Counted from the stretch's first letter, positions 25,021 to 38,112 are shown. The stretch is DNA of 64,000 nt from Solenopsis invicta (GCF_016802725.1 NC_052671.1:5271001-5335000), one strand, 5' to 3'. Translations and numbers: made by a program. Notes: generated from the sequence alone by a model not told the origin.

Positions 25021-28000
25021 TCACACAAACACTTTGGCGAGAGCGTCGGCACCGGCGCTCGCTATAAACGGTCGTGATGGGTGGAACGCTACGTCCAGAA
25101 TACTTTCGTCGAATTTCTTCCGATGCGCTGTTATCTCCTGAACACAAGTCTTGTTGTCCATGTTCCACAATCTTATACTGCAATCGTGACCTGCACGACA
25201 TTAAATACTGAGTTAGAAACTAGAACAGTACATTAAAACGTATTTTATTTCTGTTTTTAACACTAGAAGTACCGAGCAAGTTATTAAACGTTTCTATTTT
25301 TTAAATTAATCCCCCTTTCTTGTTTGATAGAGAAAATAAAATTTGAACTTGAAATTTTTATTATTTTTCATCAGTTATTTCTTTTGTCATGATTAAATAT
25401 TTCATTTTTCATTATTTTCTTTATTTTTATAATAATTCATTTTCCTTTTAGTAAGTACACAAATATTGATACTTCTAATGTTAACTTATGCGTGTTACAT
25501 GACCGTTTTATGCTACAGAATTTTTATTACCGCGATAAGATTATAATCGCAGAGTTAGTTTTCTTTCTCCCTGTACTTACTTCCTGAAAGTAAATATAAA
25601 CCATGAGGATCTACAGCGAGACTAGTAACTGCGTCCAAATGCGCTACCATTGCGTGAGCAAGAGTAGCTGACCGGTGATCGTAAAATCGAATATGCCGGT
25701 CCTCGTGTGCGGCCACGACGAGCGGTAACGTCGGATGTGCTACTACACGATTCACGCCTTTCGTCTCATTCGCCTCGAGTCGCGCCACGATCGCGCCGGT
25801 TTCAGAGTCAAATATCACGCAAGCTCCTTCGTAAGCCACAACTAGTTTGTGCGGCTCGTCCCTGACAAAATCAACCGAAGTCGGTATACCGTCTATAAAA
25901 CAAGAAGAAAAGCAATCATTATAACACACAATCATCTAGAAATATACAACACAGAGAGAAAACTTACATTTGATCAATATTTGTTAGATAAAGCTGTGCA
26001 AATTTGAGACTCCCATGTTATTTTAATAATATACAACTCGCTACTAGCTAGTCATGATCTAATAGCGTATTGTTTCAAGCTTAAAATATTAGATAATATT
26101 TGCGTACCTTGTTCTGAAACATACGTATGGAGGAGAGGTTGTGGTGCCTGTGGAGCCCATAATTTTACAGTTCCATCTGCGCTGAACGACAGCATAGTAC
26201 GTAAATTCATGCTCAAGCCCCAAACAGCGTTCGTGTGTCCTGTTAACGTATGACTAAGGACACTTGGTTCATACGAGTCGTATGGATCGATGTTGGCTGA
26301 TGGAAGTGTCCAACAATGGATATTTCCATCCAAGCCACCACTGTAACATCGGTTGCCCATACTGCACATGGCCAAACATAATACAGGTCCAGTATGTGAT
26401 CTGAATGTGTAAAGTGGTTCTACATCTAACGAGGCTGACCTGCAAAAAAAAACACAACATAAATATAAAAATAAATACAATACAGAATACATACGGAAAA
26501 TAACACGCTGTAATTGATCGATTATTCTCAAAACGAAATGGAATTTACGAACTTTTTCGCTGGTACAGTCTTATGAAGATTCCACAATTTCAGCGTGTGA
26601 TCATCGCTCGCGGTGATGAGGACTGGATCTGTGGGGTGGAAGACAAGTGCCCTGACAGCGTCAAAATGCGATCGTAACGTATATTTCGCGTTCCATGTTT
26701 TCCTGAATGTCTCTTTTGTAGTGGAAACCATCTATAAAAAAAACATTAGGCATTATGAGTATTAATAAATCATACCAATTTACCTTCTGCAATATATATA
26801 TCTATATATGTAAGTATGTATAGGAAAAATTCTAGTAACTTACATCATACGATATTTCTGCATCATTGTTAACACATAATTGTTCTAATTCTCCTAATTC
26901 CAATGTAGAGTCACCTTCCTTATTCGGGCGTCTTGAGTCTGGTTGTAATCCTCTATGTAGTATTGCATCTTTGGGGAAGATATTAAATTATCAAATTGCA
27001 AAATGTAAAACTATAATAAATCAAGAAAGAAAAGAAATACCTATTTTTCGATCAAAACGTCTTGTTGCTTAATATTTCTGTATTAATTAAAAAAAAAAAT
27101 ATGTGTTCTAGTTCTATGTACTGTGTACCGATATGGGTTGTCAAACTTGAAATGCAATTATAAATTGAAGCTAGAAACATCTCAAGTTAAATTGGACAAA
27201 TTGATAAGATATCCATCATAGAATAAAGGAGTTTTAAGTTAAATCTTTAGAGTGATAATTTTTCGCAATAAATTCTTTAGAGCGTTTTAAGATGCTTATA
27301 ACATCATTAAAATTGATGATCAATTTAAGATATTATTTATAGCTTTAATTTATAATTGCATTTTAAGTCCGACAACTTGAACCAGCAATTTATAGAACTG
27401 AAAAATGTATTTAAAAAGACATAGCAATATTATTAAGCATTAAGGCCAGTTTCGAAAAATGATATTTTTTCTCCTTCTTGAAATTTAGTAATATTATAAG
27501 TATTATAACCCATGAATTAGATTTATACTTTAAAATATAAAAACATTTGAAATACATACATGTAAAATAACATACTTACTCCATTCTGAAGAATTAGAAT
27601 TCATTTCCAGATGAATAGAACCAGGTGGTGATTCTTCAATTTCTGTGAGAAGATTTAATTCGTTTAACACTTCTTCTGCCTCTGCATCTGTATCAACATC
27701 CTCCGCTAGAAGAGGAATAGATGCCTAAAAGACAAACAAAAACCATATTAATAAAGCACAGATGTGGCAAAGAAATGAAATATAGAGTATAAAAATATAT
27801 AAAGTAATAATATATAGAAATTACTTTATTTGGTTTGGTATCTGTATTTGCATCATAAATTTCATCTTCCACATCTCCCTCCTCCTCTTCCATATCCATA
27901 TCCGTATGACGCAAAAATTCGAAATTCGCTATAACAGCCGCTTCTGTGTCTAATATCATTGCCTCTGCTATAGAAGATGGCTGCTGCTAAAATAAATGTT

Positions 28001-30375
28001 TTTTTTTATACAAGATTATGTAAAGATACTTTTCCATTGCTTTCTGAGCTTTTATTATAATTCATTTTATTATAAACCTTTCGAATATACGAAATTCAAC
28101 AATTAGCACTTATGCAATTAAAACTTTATTGTTAAATTCAGAAAATGTAAATGTATTTGTAAAAATATGAAACATTACCTTCTTATTATGCTGCTGCTTT
28201 CGACGTACGAGACTCTCATTATATTCTTGTTTATCTTGTGCTACTCCTTCATTTCCATTTAACGCTGGAGTATTCATCTCCTCTGTGTCAGTGTTATTGT
28301 TTAAACCAAGCAGCGATCGTACTCTGTTTGACCGTACATCTATTATCGTATCGGTATATCCAATCTCTTGCAAATATCTGAAAATATATTTTACTGTGTG
28401 ACTTTTTTTTATGAATCCGATATTAATGTTTTGTTTTTATCTCTACACAAAATTATAACTTAAATATAAAAATAAATATGCAAAAATTAGCTTTGACAGC
28501 TTGAAACTACCGATGAAATTAAAACAGATATTTTACATACTGCCTCAGAAGTTGACGACCTTGTCTCCAACTAACGTTACTGACGGATGTAAATGAAGCT
28601 TCTCCATCTCCTCCTCCACCACCGCCACCACCACCGCTACCACTTTCAGAGATATTGCACGTGGTACCTTCTTCATAAAGAGGAGGTTTAACATCTCCTT
28701 GCATTACTAGGTCAGTACCATATTTTAGCTTATGATATCTTGCTCTGTAGAAATTACAAGAATTGACATTATAAGATCATTGTAATAGATGTTACTGTAA
28801 AGTAGATATAATGCAATCAGTCTAATGATAGTCCAGTGGTATAATATTAGTGTTTATATCTCTCATTTATGGAAATCCTAATATTAAATTTCAATCAAGT
28901 TCATCTAATTTCACATTATGGACTTGACAATCAAAATTTATAAACATATGATATTAAAAAAAAAATTAAAAAGTATAATTATTTTCCTTACATTAATATA
29001 TACAATATACATGTGCATACCAGTATTATTTGTTAAAGATGTATGATATTTGAATTTAAAATATTAATGTTAACAAAATACTTTTTAAATCTTTAACACA
29101 TTGACTGCCAGTATTATACATATTATTCATATATAACATGCAATTTCATAAAATAATTATTAATACTAACAATATTTCTTAAATCTTTCTTTAACATATT
29201 GACTGCCAATATTACTCATGCATATTATTCAAGTATAAATGACATAATTTTGCAAAATAATATTAATACCAACAAAAATATTTCTCAAATTCTTTAATAC
29301 ATTGATAGCATTATTCATATATATATTATACATATATAAATGATATATAATTTTATTAAAAAAGATTTCAGGAAACCAAACATATTCTCTTTCATAGTTT
29401 TTGTCATAAAATATTGTTGAATGTGACTTTTTATAAAAGACTGCTACCATTTCCAATTGAATGACAAAACATTCTCAAAAACAAAGAGTTCCATTCATTT
29501 ACAGATGACTGTGTATATTGTAGCAGTCAATGTATTAGATGACACAATTGCAATTAATATTACTAATTCATTTACCTTTCCTGTTTAAGCGCATACTCTA
29601 ACATTTTTATTCTCCTTACGAGGTCATTCTTCAAATTTTCCTGTCCCTTTCTTTCACCCTGAAGAAAAGCTATCCTAGCCTGCACAATGAAACATTAGGA
29701 AAAGTTGATCAATTTGTCATTACAGCAATGTCACTTTCATAATTTCCTCGTATATAGTATATACTATGTGTAAGCATCAAGCTCCGGATAGGTTGAATAC
29801 AAAGAAAGAATAACAGCTGCGTTTACTGTGCTTTTGACAGAGTGACAAATCAAAGCAACATTGATACGAGTATGTGTTCAGAAGTTAAGTGTTGCTCGCC
29901 AACACGTTGCGTCGCGTCGCTAACATATTTCATCCGCGTGAGTTCCGAAACAACCGAGTTCGCTCGGTGCTTCCTTATGTGCCCCCTTTCCGTCACATGA
30001 CAGCTGAGGCGATAATAAGGCGGATTGACAATTGTCGCGCGCAGGTCGCGCGTGACCCTCGGGCACCGCGTCGCCGTCGGCCGCGGGGGGAGGTGGGCCC
30101 CGTACCTGAAATTCTGCCCTGTCCAGCTCCCATTGGGACCTCTCGAGCTCAAAGCGGGCCCACTCGTGCTGGATGAAGTGCAGGATGCCAGGCATCGAGT
30201 ACTGCGGCCGCTGGTCCTTGGCGTCGCCGTTGCTGCCATTGTCGCTGCCGCCCTGATGCTTATTGTTGGCGAGGGATACGTTCACGCCGCCGGCCAGCTG
30301 GCCGTTGTGATTCTGGGACGCGGGGCTGCAGCTATCCTCCATTGTGGCACCACAAAACTGGCTGGGCACCTTCAT
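25021..30375 (-). CDS. Cka: striatin (Cka), STRIPAK complex scaffold
   Basis: Coding exons in transcript order: 30375-30106, 29679-29576, 28744-28541, 28377-28179, 27986-27825, 27724-27580, 26968-26844, 26731-26553, 26439-26108, 25892-25581, 25190-25021. All phases agree, giving 733 residues. Striatins are the regulatory B''' subunits of PP2A and scaffold the STRIPAK complex with GCK kinases and Mob4; the fly homologue Cka acts in JNK, Hippo and Ras signalling. Domain order: the striatin N-terminal block with MPGILHFIQHEWARFELER (caveolin-binding type), a coiled coil (ARIAFLQGERKGQENLK, LEYALKQERARYHKLKYGTD), RQLLRQYLQEIGYTD, an acidic linker, then WD40 repeats from about residue 419 ending DALAKVFV. 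A run of nine Gly lies at about 162-170. An in-frame second Met at residue 12 is an alternative start. Intron 10 contains a piggyBac-type MITE. Confidence 0.95.
25261..25480. mobile_element. piggyBac-type MITE with TTAA target duplication
   Basis: A 220-bp AT-rich element in the last striatin intron is flanked on both sides by TTAA (25257-25260 and 25481-25484), the hallmark target site of the piggyBac superfamily. The terminal inverted repeats are CACTAGAAGTACC on the left and, in reverse complement, CATTAGAAGTATC on the right. There is no coding capacity, so it must have been moved by a transposase from elsewhere. Family assignment is inferred from the TTAA and the C-A-C-T-A-G-type ends. 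Confidence 0.75.
29085..29330. repeat. degenerate tandem repeat in striatin intron 2
   Basis: About two and a half copies, period roughly 95 bp, of a unit containing TTAAATCTTTAACA(C/T)ATTGACTGCCA(G/A)TATTA, TATTCA(T/A)(A/G)TATAA and AATA(T)TAATACxAACAA. It is AT-rich and noncoding. Confidence 0.55.
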
Positions 30376-31215
30376 TTCATGACACGGCGGCCATTACAGC
30401 AACTTCCCTTCCTTCGCGGAGTACCCCGAGAGTGCTCTCCGGTCGGACAATGTATTTCGATCGGCCCCGTCGGAAAAGGAGACAATTATTACGCATGCGG
30501 ACGCAGTTACGTTCCGAGACCCCGTGCGGAGGAAAAGTCCGTAGCCCTACCGCTCTCGCGCTCTCGGCTCTCACCGCGGCCGCCCGACGTGCACACACGT
30601 CCGCGCGACGCTCGCTTCCGGAAAAGCGGAAGGGATCGCGGTCGGTCAGCCAGCACGGGGGACTAGGGACCCGTGTTGTTTCCTCTCTCTCTACTGCTGC
30701 GTCGGCCTCGCTGCACGTCGACGGCTCAGCAGGTGAAAGTTACCGCACGGCATGCCGCACGCAATTCAGCCGCGGGCACCTTGCCGACCGGTACATCCGC
30801 GCATCACCGGAAATTCGCCCTTTTTATCGGCATCGACGGACCTCATTCACTACCCCCGTCGCCGTCGTGCGCTGCGACCCTCTCACCCAAGTAGATCGCC
30901 CGTTAGTTTTTCTAGTCCTTGCTACTCGGCGGACGGCAGCGTTTCATCGCGACGAAGGTCGTCCATTGGCCCATCCCGACTGATAGCGAGCCAATCCCGT
31001 TATTTCGCCTATGCTTGGTCCACCAATCCTATTTGCGCGACAATCTTTTCGGCCAATGAACGTGATGTCGACCGCACAACCGTTCGTTCGTCACTGTATG
31101 AACGTCACATAATATCAGTATTTATAAGCATGTGCGTCGTACTTAAACCTTCGATCACCTCCCGTCCTACTTTCGAAACATTTAAGTACTCGCTCGTTAT
31201 TCGACGAAAATGAAA
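30376..31215. promoter_or_regulatory. CpG-rich striatin promoter/5' UTR region
   Basis: The 700-800 bases upstream of the striatin start codon are strongly GC- and CpG-rich, in contrast to the AT-rich surroundings, and change back to AT-rich near 31100-31220. They carry long overlapping frames on both strands without family resemblance, as expected of GC-rich noncoding DNA. An ATG upstream of the striatin start (AUGAAAUGA) would be a two-codon uORF overlapping the main start. No plus-strand gene follows, so any divergent transcript would be noncoding. Confidence 0.55.
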
Positions 31216-31261
31216 TTATTAGCGTTTTTGATTGTTTTTTTTTTTTAACCTAACCCAAGTT

Positions 31262-31405
31262 GAATTGATGACGTCACGTACTGAAACCGTCCAATTAGAA
31301 CGTAATGTAGAACATATGATGTCATTAATTTATCATGGGTTGGGTTCAAATCCATTGCGGTTGAAGCGCTATACGGCTTACTTGAAAATTTCTTTGAAGC
31401 CCGCG
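31262..31405. repeat. diverged relative of foldback element A
   Basis: Shares CCAATTAGAACG and a TGGGTT-x-AAATCCA-x-TG(C/T)(G/A)GT block in the same order, followed by AAGCCCG, with the element at 250-430. It lies just upstream of the striatin CpG region. It contains GGTTCAAATCC, which looks like a tRNA B box but has no tRNA around it. Confidence 0.5.
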
Positions 31406-32453
31406 TAGATTTAAATGAGCGTGGGCGTAGAGAGAGCTAGAAATTAATTGATCGCATTTAAATTTTAGATTACGAGTGAGAGATATGTGACATTAAGAAA
31501 TCGGGTAAAGAAATGAAGAAAGCAAAGTTCGAACTTCGCTGTATAAATTCATTCGCTGTATAAATAAATAGGGCGCATGTGCAGATCAATATTACCTAAA
31601 AATACTAATATATAGTCAATGTAAAAAGTTTATGAAAACTTATTATCTTATGACGCTTATTAACAGAACATATTTTTATCTTATAACTTGATAAATTTCA
31701 TCGATCGGAATTATAAATTTTCTTGATTTTCGTTTATTTCATACATATACAAATACGTGTGTGGGCGCGCACGCACACATAGATATATTTATATTATTTC
31801 CTAAATTATTATAATAAATTTATTTGTATTACTAAGTGTTAAATGCATTTTATTTAATTAATTTGAAAATTACAATTTTATTAAACTTTACAATAATGTA
31901 CAATTGATTCTGAGAATTTTTTAAAATGCCGTATTGATAGATATAACTGTTATTCATTCATACCTTAAGTTCTTCATCTCCTTTACTGTATTTTAAATTA
32001 TTATTAAGATATAAGAGAAATGGAAAAGGTCAGGTTCATAGTAAGCAAAGGTCACCTTACCTACACCCAAATTAAAGGTCTCTAAATGTCATTCCGTTTG
32101 ACGGAATAGTCTATTGGAATTCTAGATGCAATAGTGACTAACATATATAGATAGAAAATAACCATTGTATAAACATTGATCGGAATCATTAAGGAATGTG
32201 CTTGCTTTTTATAGTTTCGTAGATATATGACACGTAAAGGTGGAGATTCACTAGAAAGTTAATAGATTCAATATTAAAAGAGTTATCAATGATAAAACGC
32301 ATGACTTGAACACAAATAGCAAACCCTAATAAATCATAAATGGAAATGAGTTTAAATAAATTGAAAATTTGTAATCTAGTTTAATTATTTATTTGAATAA
32401 ATTTTGGATTAAAGACTAGCAATTAGCAGTCGTTTCAATTCTATAAATTAATT

Positions 32454-32545
32454 CTAACAGCACACTTCATCCAGGGGACGTCCCAGGAACGTTCTTAAGA
32501 CGTCTCACGGGCGTCCCTCGGAGATCTATGTTGTTAGGGAAAATA
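32454..32545. repeat. small GC-rich palindrome
   Basis: TAACAGCACA...TATGTTGTTA ends surround two self-complementary blocks, GGGGACGTCCCAGGAACGTT and AGACGTCTCACGGGCGTCCC. The whole can fold as a hairpin of about 40 bp with mismatches. Its GC content differs sharply from the flanks, suggesting an inserted element. Confidence 0.5.
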
Positions 32546-32903
32546 GATTGCAAGACTTGTGAAAACATTTTTTTAGATTGAAAGAATAGAAATCATTTCA
32601 TTTCAATCTTGTTTCATGGATTAAAATGGATTCAAGGAACTTTAAACTTTAATTGGATTGAAATTAAAAAATCAATAATTTAGATTCGCCAATTATACGA
32701 ATCTATTTCTATTTATATCAATTTATTTCTGTTTGCTAGAAAAATATATGACAAAAATAAAAATTTCATGTTGAACATTGAACTTGTGTATGAAATATAA
32801 TTTTAATATTAATAGATGCGCATCATCTACAGCGCTTGACTCTCATTTTCCACTTTATCCTTTTTTTTTATTGATTATTTCGAGAGTTCGTTGATTACAT
32901 AAG

Positions 32904-33188
32904 CACACAAAAAATAGTGTCATGTCCGAGAGACTACACCTATGTATCTCTATGTATTTTGACGCCCTGAAACCGAATATGACCTTAGAATTACTCAATC
33001 AGGTCAGGATTTTTTTTACACTCAAAAAATGGCCAAATATTCTTTAAAATTACACTATTCAGCCCAGTAAAAAAAATCTTGATCTGATGGCGTAATTCTG
33101 AGGTTATATTCAGTTTCAGAGCGTCAAAATATATAGGAATAGATAGATGTAGTCTCTCGGACATAACGCTTTTTTCTTTGTGTGTTTG
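32904..33188. repeat. foldback element E, about 100-bp arms
   Basis: The left arm (about 32904-33020) returns in reverse complement at about 33070-33188. Shared blocks are CACACAAA, ATGTCCGAGAGACTACA, TATTTTGACGC(C/T)CTGAAAC, GAATAT(G/A)ACCT(T/C)AGAATTAC and AAGATTTTTTTTAC-type sequence. Arms are about 85% identical with a loop of roughly 45 nt. MITE-like. Confidence 0.75.
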
Positions 33189-33879
33189 TGTTATTTATTC
33201 ATTAAAAGTTAATGTTTATTAAAGTTTATTTTTTCTAAAGGAGATGAAAAATATTTTATAAGCAAATAATATAATTCTAATAACTCTGTAAATAGAATAG
33301 TAAGAAATAGTATCAGTTAAAAAAGTACTAGAGCAATTAACGAGGACGTAATCATTCAGAAAATAGATGTATACTAGACTACGGACTTCAATAGACTTCA
33401 TCGGACTTTCGTCGGAATTCAATGGAATTTATTATGATTGCTAAGAGATCTCCCTAAAAAAAGGTTATCAAAAATCCCTCTTTAATAACTGATTAACTGA
33501 TTTTAACCAAAAGTTCGTTATAAAAGCTAAATTTCATCGTATAATATATGGAATTCATCAAATTATACTGGACTTCGTCGGACTTTGAGAAATTCAATGG
33601 ATTTCTAGCAGGTTGTATACCGGAATTCGAGAGTGGTTTACTTTCTCGATTGAACCCGAATATTGAATAGTGCGCGGAATGATTAATGTCAGGCTATTAC
33701 AATTATAAATGGCAAGAGCTATAACATAATTTATACAAAATAAAAAGGAGCAAATAAAATTAATTCCTTAATCCAATATAAAGACGAATTATAATGGATA
33801 ATTAATTATTCTAGTTGCTTTTTCTAATTGATACTATTTTTTATTTTTTTGTTTATGGAGTTATTGTATAATTGCCCAA

Positions 33880-34016
33880 ACAGAACAGGAAGTCATTACG
33901 GCGTCAAAATGACGTTAAAGTGACTGCAAAATGATTATTGAAAGTAATTTTTCAATCAATTACGATTCACTTTGATGTTATTTTAACGTTATTGTGACTC
34001 GTTGTTCGCTTGGGTG
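33880..34016. repeat. foldback element F
   Basis: The left arm beginning CCCAAACAGAACAGGAAGTCA pairs with the complement of a right arm ending TGACTCGTTGTTCGCTTGGG. Within the arms the motif GTCAAAATGACGTTAAAGTGA recurs as AT-diverged copies. Arms are about 60 nt and about 75% identical. Confidence 0.6.
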
Positions 34017-34090
34017 TATCGTGTACATTTCTTTATGTAAAAGAAGAAGGCAAGAGATACTACAAACACATACACGCACGCGCGCATGAT

Positions 34091-34159
34091 ATACATATAT
34101 ATACATATATATACATATATATATATATATATCTATATATATATTATATATAATATCTA

Positions 34160-34211
<52 letters not shown>

Positions 34212-34396
34212 TATATATAGATAGATATACATATCTATGTATACAATAGAAATATGTATATCGCGTTACATATATGTATGTACAAAGATGTGTGTGTGTG
34301 TGTGTGTCTTTAATAATTTTAAATAATTTTTAAATCTCTATATTTACATATAGATTTAAGAGTAAGTAGTATTTGTGTTACATACACACACACACA
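34091..34396. repeat. TA, TG and AC microsatellite cluster
   Basis: Long TA tracts at about 34091-34220, a TG run at 34290-34307 and an AC run at 34383-34396. The minus-strand Tyr/Ile-only open frame here is a by-product of the TA repeat. Confidence 0.9.
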
Positions 34397-34574
34397 TCTA
34401 TATATATAAAATTATATATTATTTGTCAATGGCATATTTTTATTTAAACAAATAGTTAAGCCCTTCTTTCATCAATTTCAAAATAATTTATTATAAAAAA
34501 TATAACACAAAAATAAAGAAATGCTTATTTTATTCTAATTTTTGTACATCATTTTTTTAATATCCCAGAGTAAT

Positions 34575-34690
34575 CGTCCAGTAAAGATCCCAAGTAGAAA
34601 GCTGCTACTATTTGTTGTCATTTTGACATCAAAATGACGTCATGATGATATTTAATTTAATATTAAAATGACGACAAATAATACGCCCAG
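34575..34690. repeat. foldback element F relative
   Basis: TATTTGTTGTCATTTT on the left pairs with AAAATGACGACAAATA on the right, with a GTCATTTTGACATCAAAATGACGTCA palindromic core that is very like the core of the element at 33880-34016. Same family in my view, second copy about 700 bp away. Confidence 0.6.
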
Positions 34691-35757
34691 TTTGCTATCT
34701 AGAACATTGTAACAATTATTCCTAAGTTAGGAATATTATAATTGTACATAATTTTGTATTTTTATCATAATTAGATAAGAATATCATGTATACAATGGCC
34801 AATTTTATAACACAAAGTAGTAATTGTATTATGAACACAAATAGAAAAACAAGATGGTTTCGAACAACGGCCTCAAAGGTAATTCCCGTATGTGGTAAAC
34901 ATTGTAACACTATACCGTTGGCATTGTTGTTTCAAAACAGTATAGTAACGTAATTGTAAGCATTTCTGTACTAAATTAATTGTCAACACATCGTTTCGTT
35001 ACCATTGTACGTACAATCGTACAATATACTTAACAAAATATGACAGCACATTTGTGACGTATTTCGACGCGTATTTGCAGTACTTACCGGATTTGCGATA
35101 ACATTCACATCTCGTGCGAGTGTGATTGTAATAAACGAAAAGGAATATTCGCGTAAACTCTTCAAGCTCTTCGATAAAAGGGAAAAAAGGAAAGAGGCAG
35201 TCTTTGCAGTTAGGCTAAAATTGTTGATCGTAGAATGGTCGGAGAATTTAGGGAACATTTGCGCACGCGCAGATGAGATTGTGTGCGGACATACGACGAT
35301 GTGTAGGTCGATAACTTTTTGACGATATGCGTTTGCTTGCGTTACGTTATCCTTGTACTTTGGTATTTTGCCTCTTAATAAATTTCTTTCACTTGACTAC
35401 CTCATATTAATCGCTTAATTAATTGCAATTTTGTTGTATTTTCCAGATTATTGTACCAGAGGCCAGAGCATTAAGTGAGGTAATCGTAGTGGGGAACCGG
35501 CAACGTTGCCAACGTCGCTTGTTTAGTTTGCGACGTTGTAGTCACTCGTTGGTCAAGTATCGGCAGTGCAGTCCGTTCTGGCATATTTATCGTAAATATA
35601 ACCTGTTTCCACGTGGCGAAAAGTTAACACACCACTGCCAGAAAGCTCCCCACACAATGATATAACGTAAGTCTATCAGTTATTATTTTGATAATACTCT
35701 TATCTAGCTCAGACCGCCTGGACTTGTGAGGAGCAATCGTGGGAATCGAAACGTTAT

Positions 35758-35814
35758 GGGGACGGAACATTTGCGTGGGGACGGAACATTTGCGTGGGGA
35801 CGGAACATTTTCGC
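35758..35814. repeat. 19-bp tandem repeat, three copies
   Basis: GGGGACGGAACATTTGCGT occurs three times head to tail (starts 35758, 35777, 35796), the last copy diverging at its end. There are no spacers, so this is not a CRISPR-like array. GC-rich in an AT-rich setting; function unknown. Confidence 0.9.
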
Positions 35815-38082
35815 GAAATTTTCATCCTCCAAATTCTGAACTCATTTATATGTCTTATATACGATATCTTAATCCCGTTCAGATTTTCAAGATATATGAG
35901 AGGAGATTGTGTATCTTTTAAAGCTTAAAACAAGATAATTTTTTTTCACTTTTATTTTTATGTAATTTTTTCAAGATAAATATAATGATTAGAAATGGGA
36001 ATTAACCGTGGATCGAAGCATATAACTAAAATTGGGTCTTAAGGCCCAAATCTACACAACAGCGGTGTTGCTATAGAGACGTCTTGACGAAGGAACCATT
36101 TTAGGTTATCTTATGTACGCCATTTTGTTGTGTCTTCAGAATGTATGGTTGATTTCATTAATTTGAGACCAATAGAACTTTAATGTACGGAAAACACGAT
36201 TTATATATTATATATCGTCGCAGTATTGTAAATCAATAATATACGGATGTATATAATATTTTCACAAAATTTGACAAATATTGGTATAATTTTCTGAAAT
36301 TTTAGGTTAATGTAAATATTAGTTTTTGTTTCAATTGTCTTCCATGACCTTTGTATACGAATTGTATTTGTTCATCAATAACATGTGACCAAAATATTAC
36401 TCTGGTCATTTCAAATACGCGTAATGTTAAAGATTTCATTCAATCTGATTAATTTTTTATAGAAATGTTTTGATATGTATATTTTTGAAAAATTTTTTAA
36501 TATGTTTTTTCGATATATTTTTATTTATTATTATGATTAAAGCATTTTGAATGAGGATTATGAATGCATGATATTTTGCTTTATCATATAGTCTTGTATT
36601 TGTATTTTTATATATATTCAAATAAAAAAATGCTTTGTATTTTTTTGAAGACTATTTAATATAAATTTATAATATTTTACAAGAATATATTATAGCTATT
36701 AATAACAATAAATGTTCTGTCATCTATCACTTACAAGTGTCTTTTGATGTTATTATACATTGGAGAATAATGTATTTAGTTATAATCAATTATGATAAGA
36801 TTTTATTTCTGTAAAAAGATTTTGCAACTAAAACATGATGAACTGAAAGATAAATTCATGTTTTGCAAGATTATTGCATCACAATGTGACATTCTTTGTC
36901 ATCAAGATAAAAGTAACAACAGATGGCGCTACTTGTTTGGTTGACCTTTTATCTAAAAGCTACTGCACAAAATAACACATATTGAAAAGATAATACAATA
37001 TAATTTTGATATCTTTGAACTTTTAATATTTTATGATTGTTTAAATTCTTAGTAATTTGTATAATTTTAATTTTCTTGTTACACTGCAATTATTGATTTT
37101 CTGTACGTATAATATATGTTATTCAGACATTTTTGAACGAATTATTATATACTTTCATAAACTACATAAATAATAAATATATAATATACATATACATATA
37201 TATATATATAAAATTATTTAGTAATAAATTATAAAATGTTTGGATGAAATATAAAAATTTTGAGTGCGGTCTTTTAAATATACTATAATAAAATAAATTT
37301 ATCGTTATCATATGGATGAATTTTTGAATCGTTAATAACAGCTAACAATATTTTTATTAATTTAAAATTACAACATTACTTTAAAATCCAATATATCATA
37401 TTTCTTAGATTTTTATATTGTACATTATCCAATCTCCAAAAATTTGTCGAACATTACTACAGTGAATAAGTTCATAAAACATTACATGAGGAGAGTTTTC
37501 TGTTAATCTATTCCGAGTAGTTTTGAAATTACGTGGAATGTAGCCTTTAACCAATCACGAGCCGAGGTTATGTTGCATCTGCCTAAGGCTTCGTAATCGC
37601 TCATTTCGCATGATCATTGGTTATACTGGAAGTAGACAAAAAACTGTCAGAATGTCTACGTTGTAGATTAAACCTGAATTGGAAAACTGCTTGAAATTAA
37701 AAATGGTGTGATATTTTTGTTACAAATATTTTCGTTTTAGTCCAATCGCTAATTTTCAGACATTTATATTTTTGAAAAACCGTAATTACAGATAAGTTTT
37801 TTTTTTTTTTTTTACTAAAAAAGGAAGTAGTTTTTGATCAGTGCGGATAGTGTCCGCAATGCGCAGTTCGCACTGGGACATTGAGACAGTAGTAGGAAGG
37901 GAGTGGGGGAGAAGGGCGGATCAGGTTAGAGGAGTTGAATTTAGAACATCGATGTCAAAACTTCTTGGAAGGATTAAAAAAAAAGTTTCTAAAATAAGAC
38001 GGACAAAATTAACTGTGCTTTTCTGCCGATTTTTCTTTCTATTATGTATTATTACTTTGTTATAATTTACAAATTTACAATG

Positions 38083-38112
38083 AAATTGAATAGATAATTA
38101 TCTATTCAATTT
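38083..38112. repeat. perfect 30-nt palindrome
   Basis: AAATTGAATAGATAA is followed directly by its exact reverse complement, with no spacer. It lies about 90 bp left of the long hairpin at 38206-38646 and may have arisen with it. Confidence 0.9.

Noticed and set aside
29850..31213. Plus-strand frames of about 95-213 codons opposite striatin exon 1
   Set aside because: Shadows of the striatin first exon and its CpG-rich promoter; no recognisable protein.
31335..31360. tRNA gene or tRNA-derived SINE suggested by GGTTCAAATCC (B-box-like)
   Set aside because: No A box at the right distance, no cloverleaf, no terminator, and the string belongs to the diverged foldback A element whose other copy lacks the B-box match.
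33340..33620. Possible tandem or TIR element built on GGACTTC(G/A)TCGGACTTT
   Set aside because: Only two imperfect occurrences with poorly matching flanks; I could not define ends or target duplication.
33978..34232. 84-codon Tyr/Ile-rich frame
   Set aside because: A by-product of the TA microsatellite.
35758..35814. CRISPR-like short array
   Set aside because: The 19-bp repeats are contiguous with no spacers, and the host is a eukaryote.
37841..38065. 74-codon frame just left of the long hairpin
   Set aside because: No family resemblance and Arg/Lys-rich from a purine-rich patch; no splice or conservation support.
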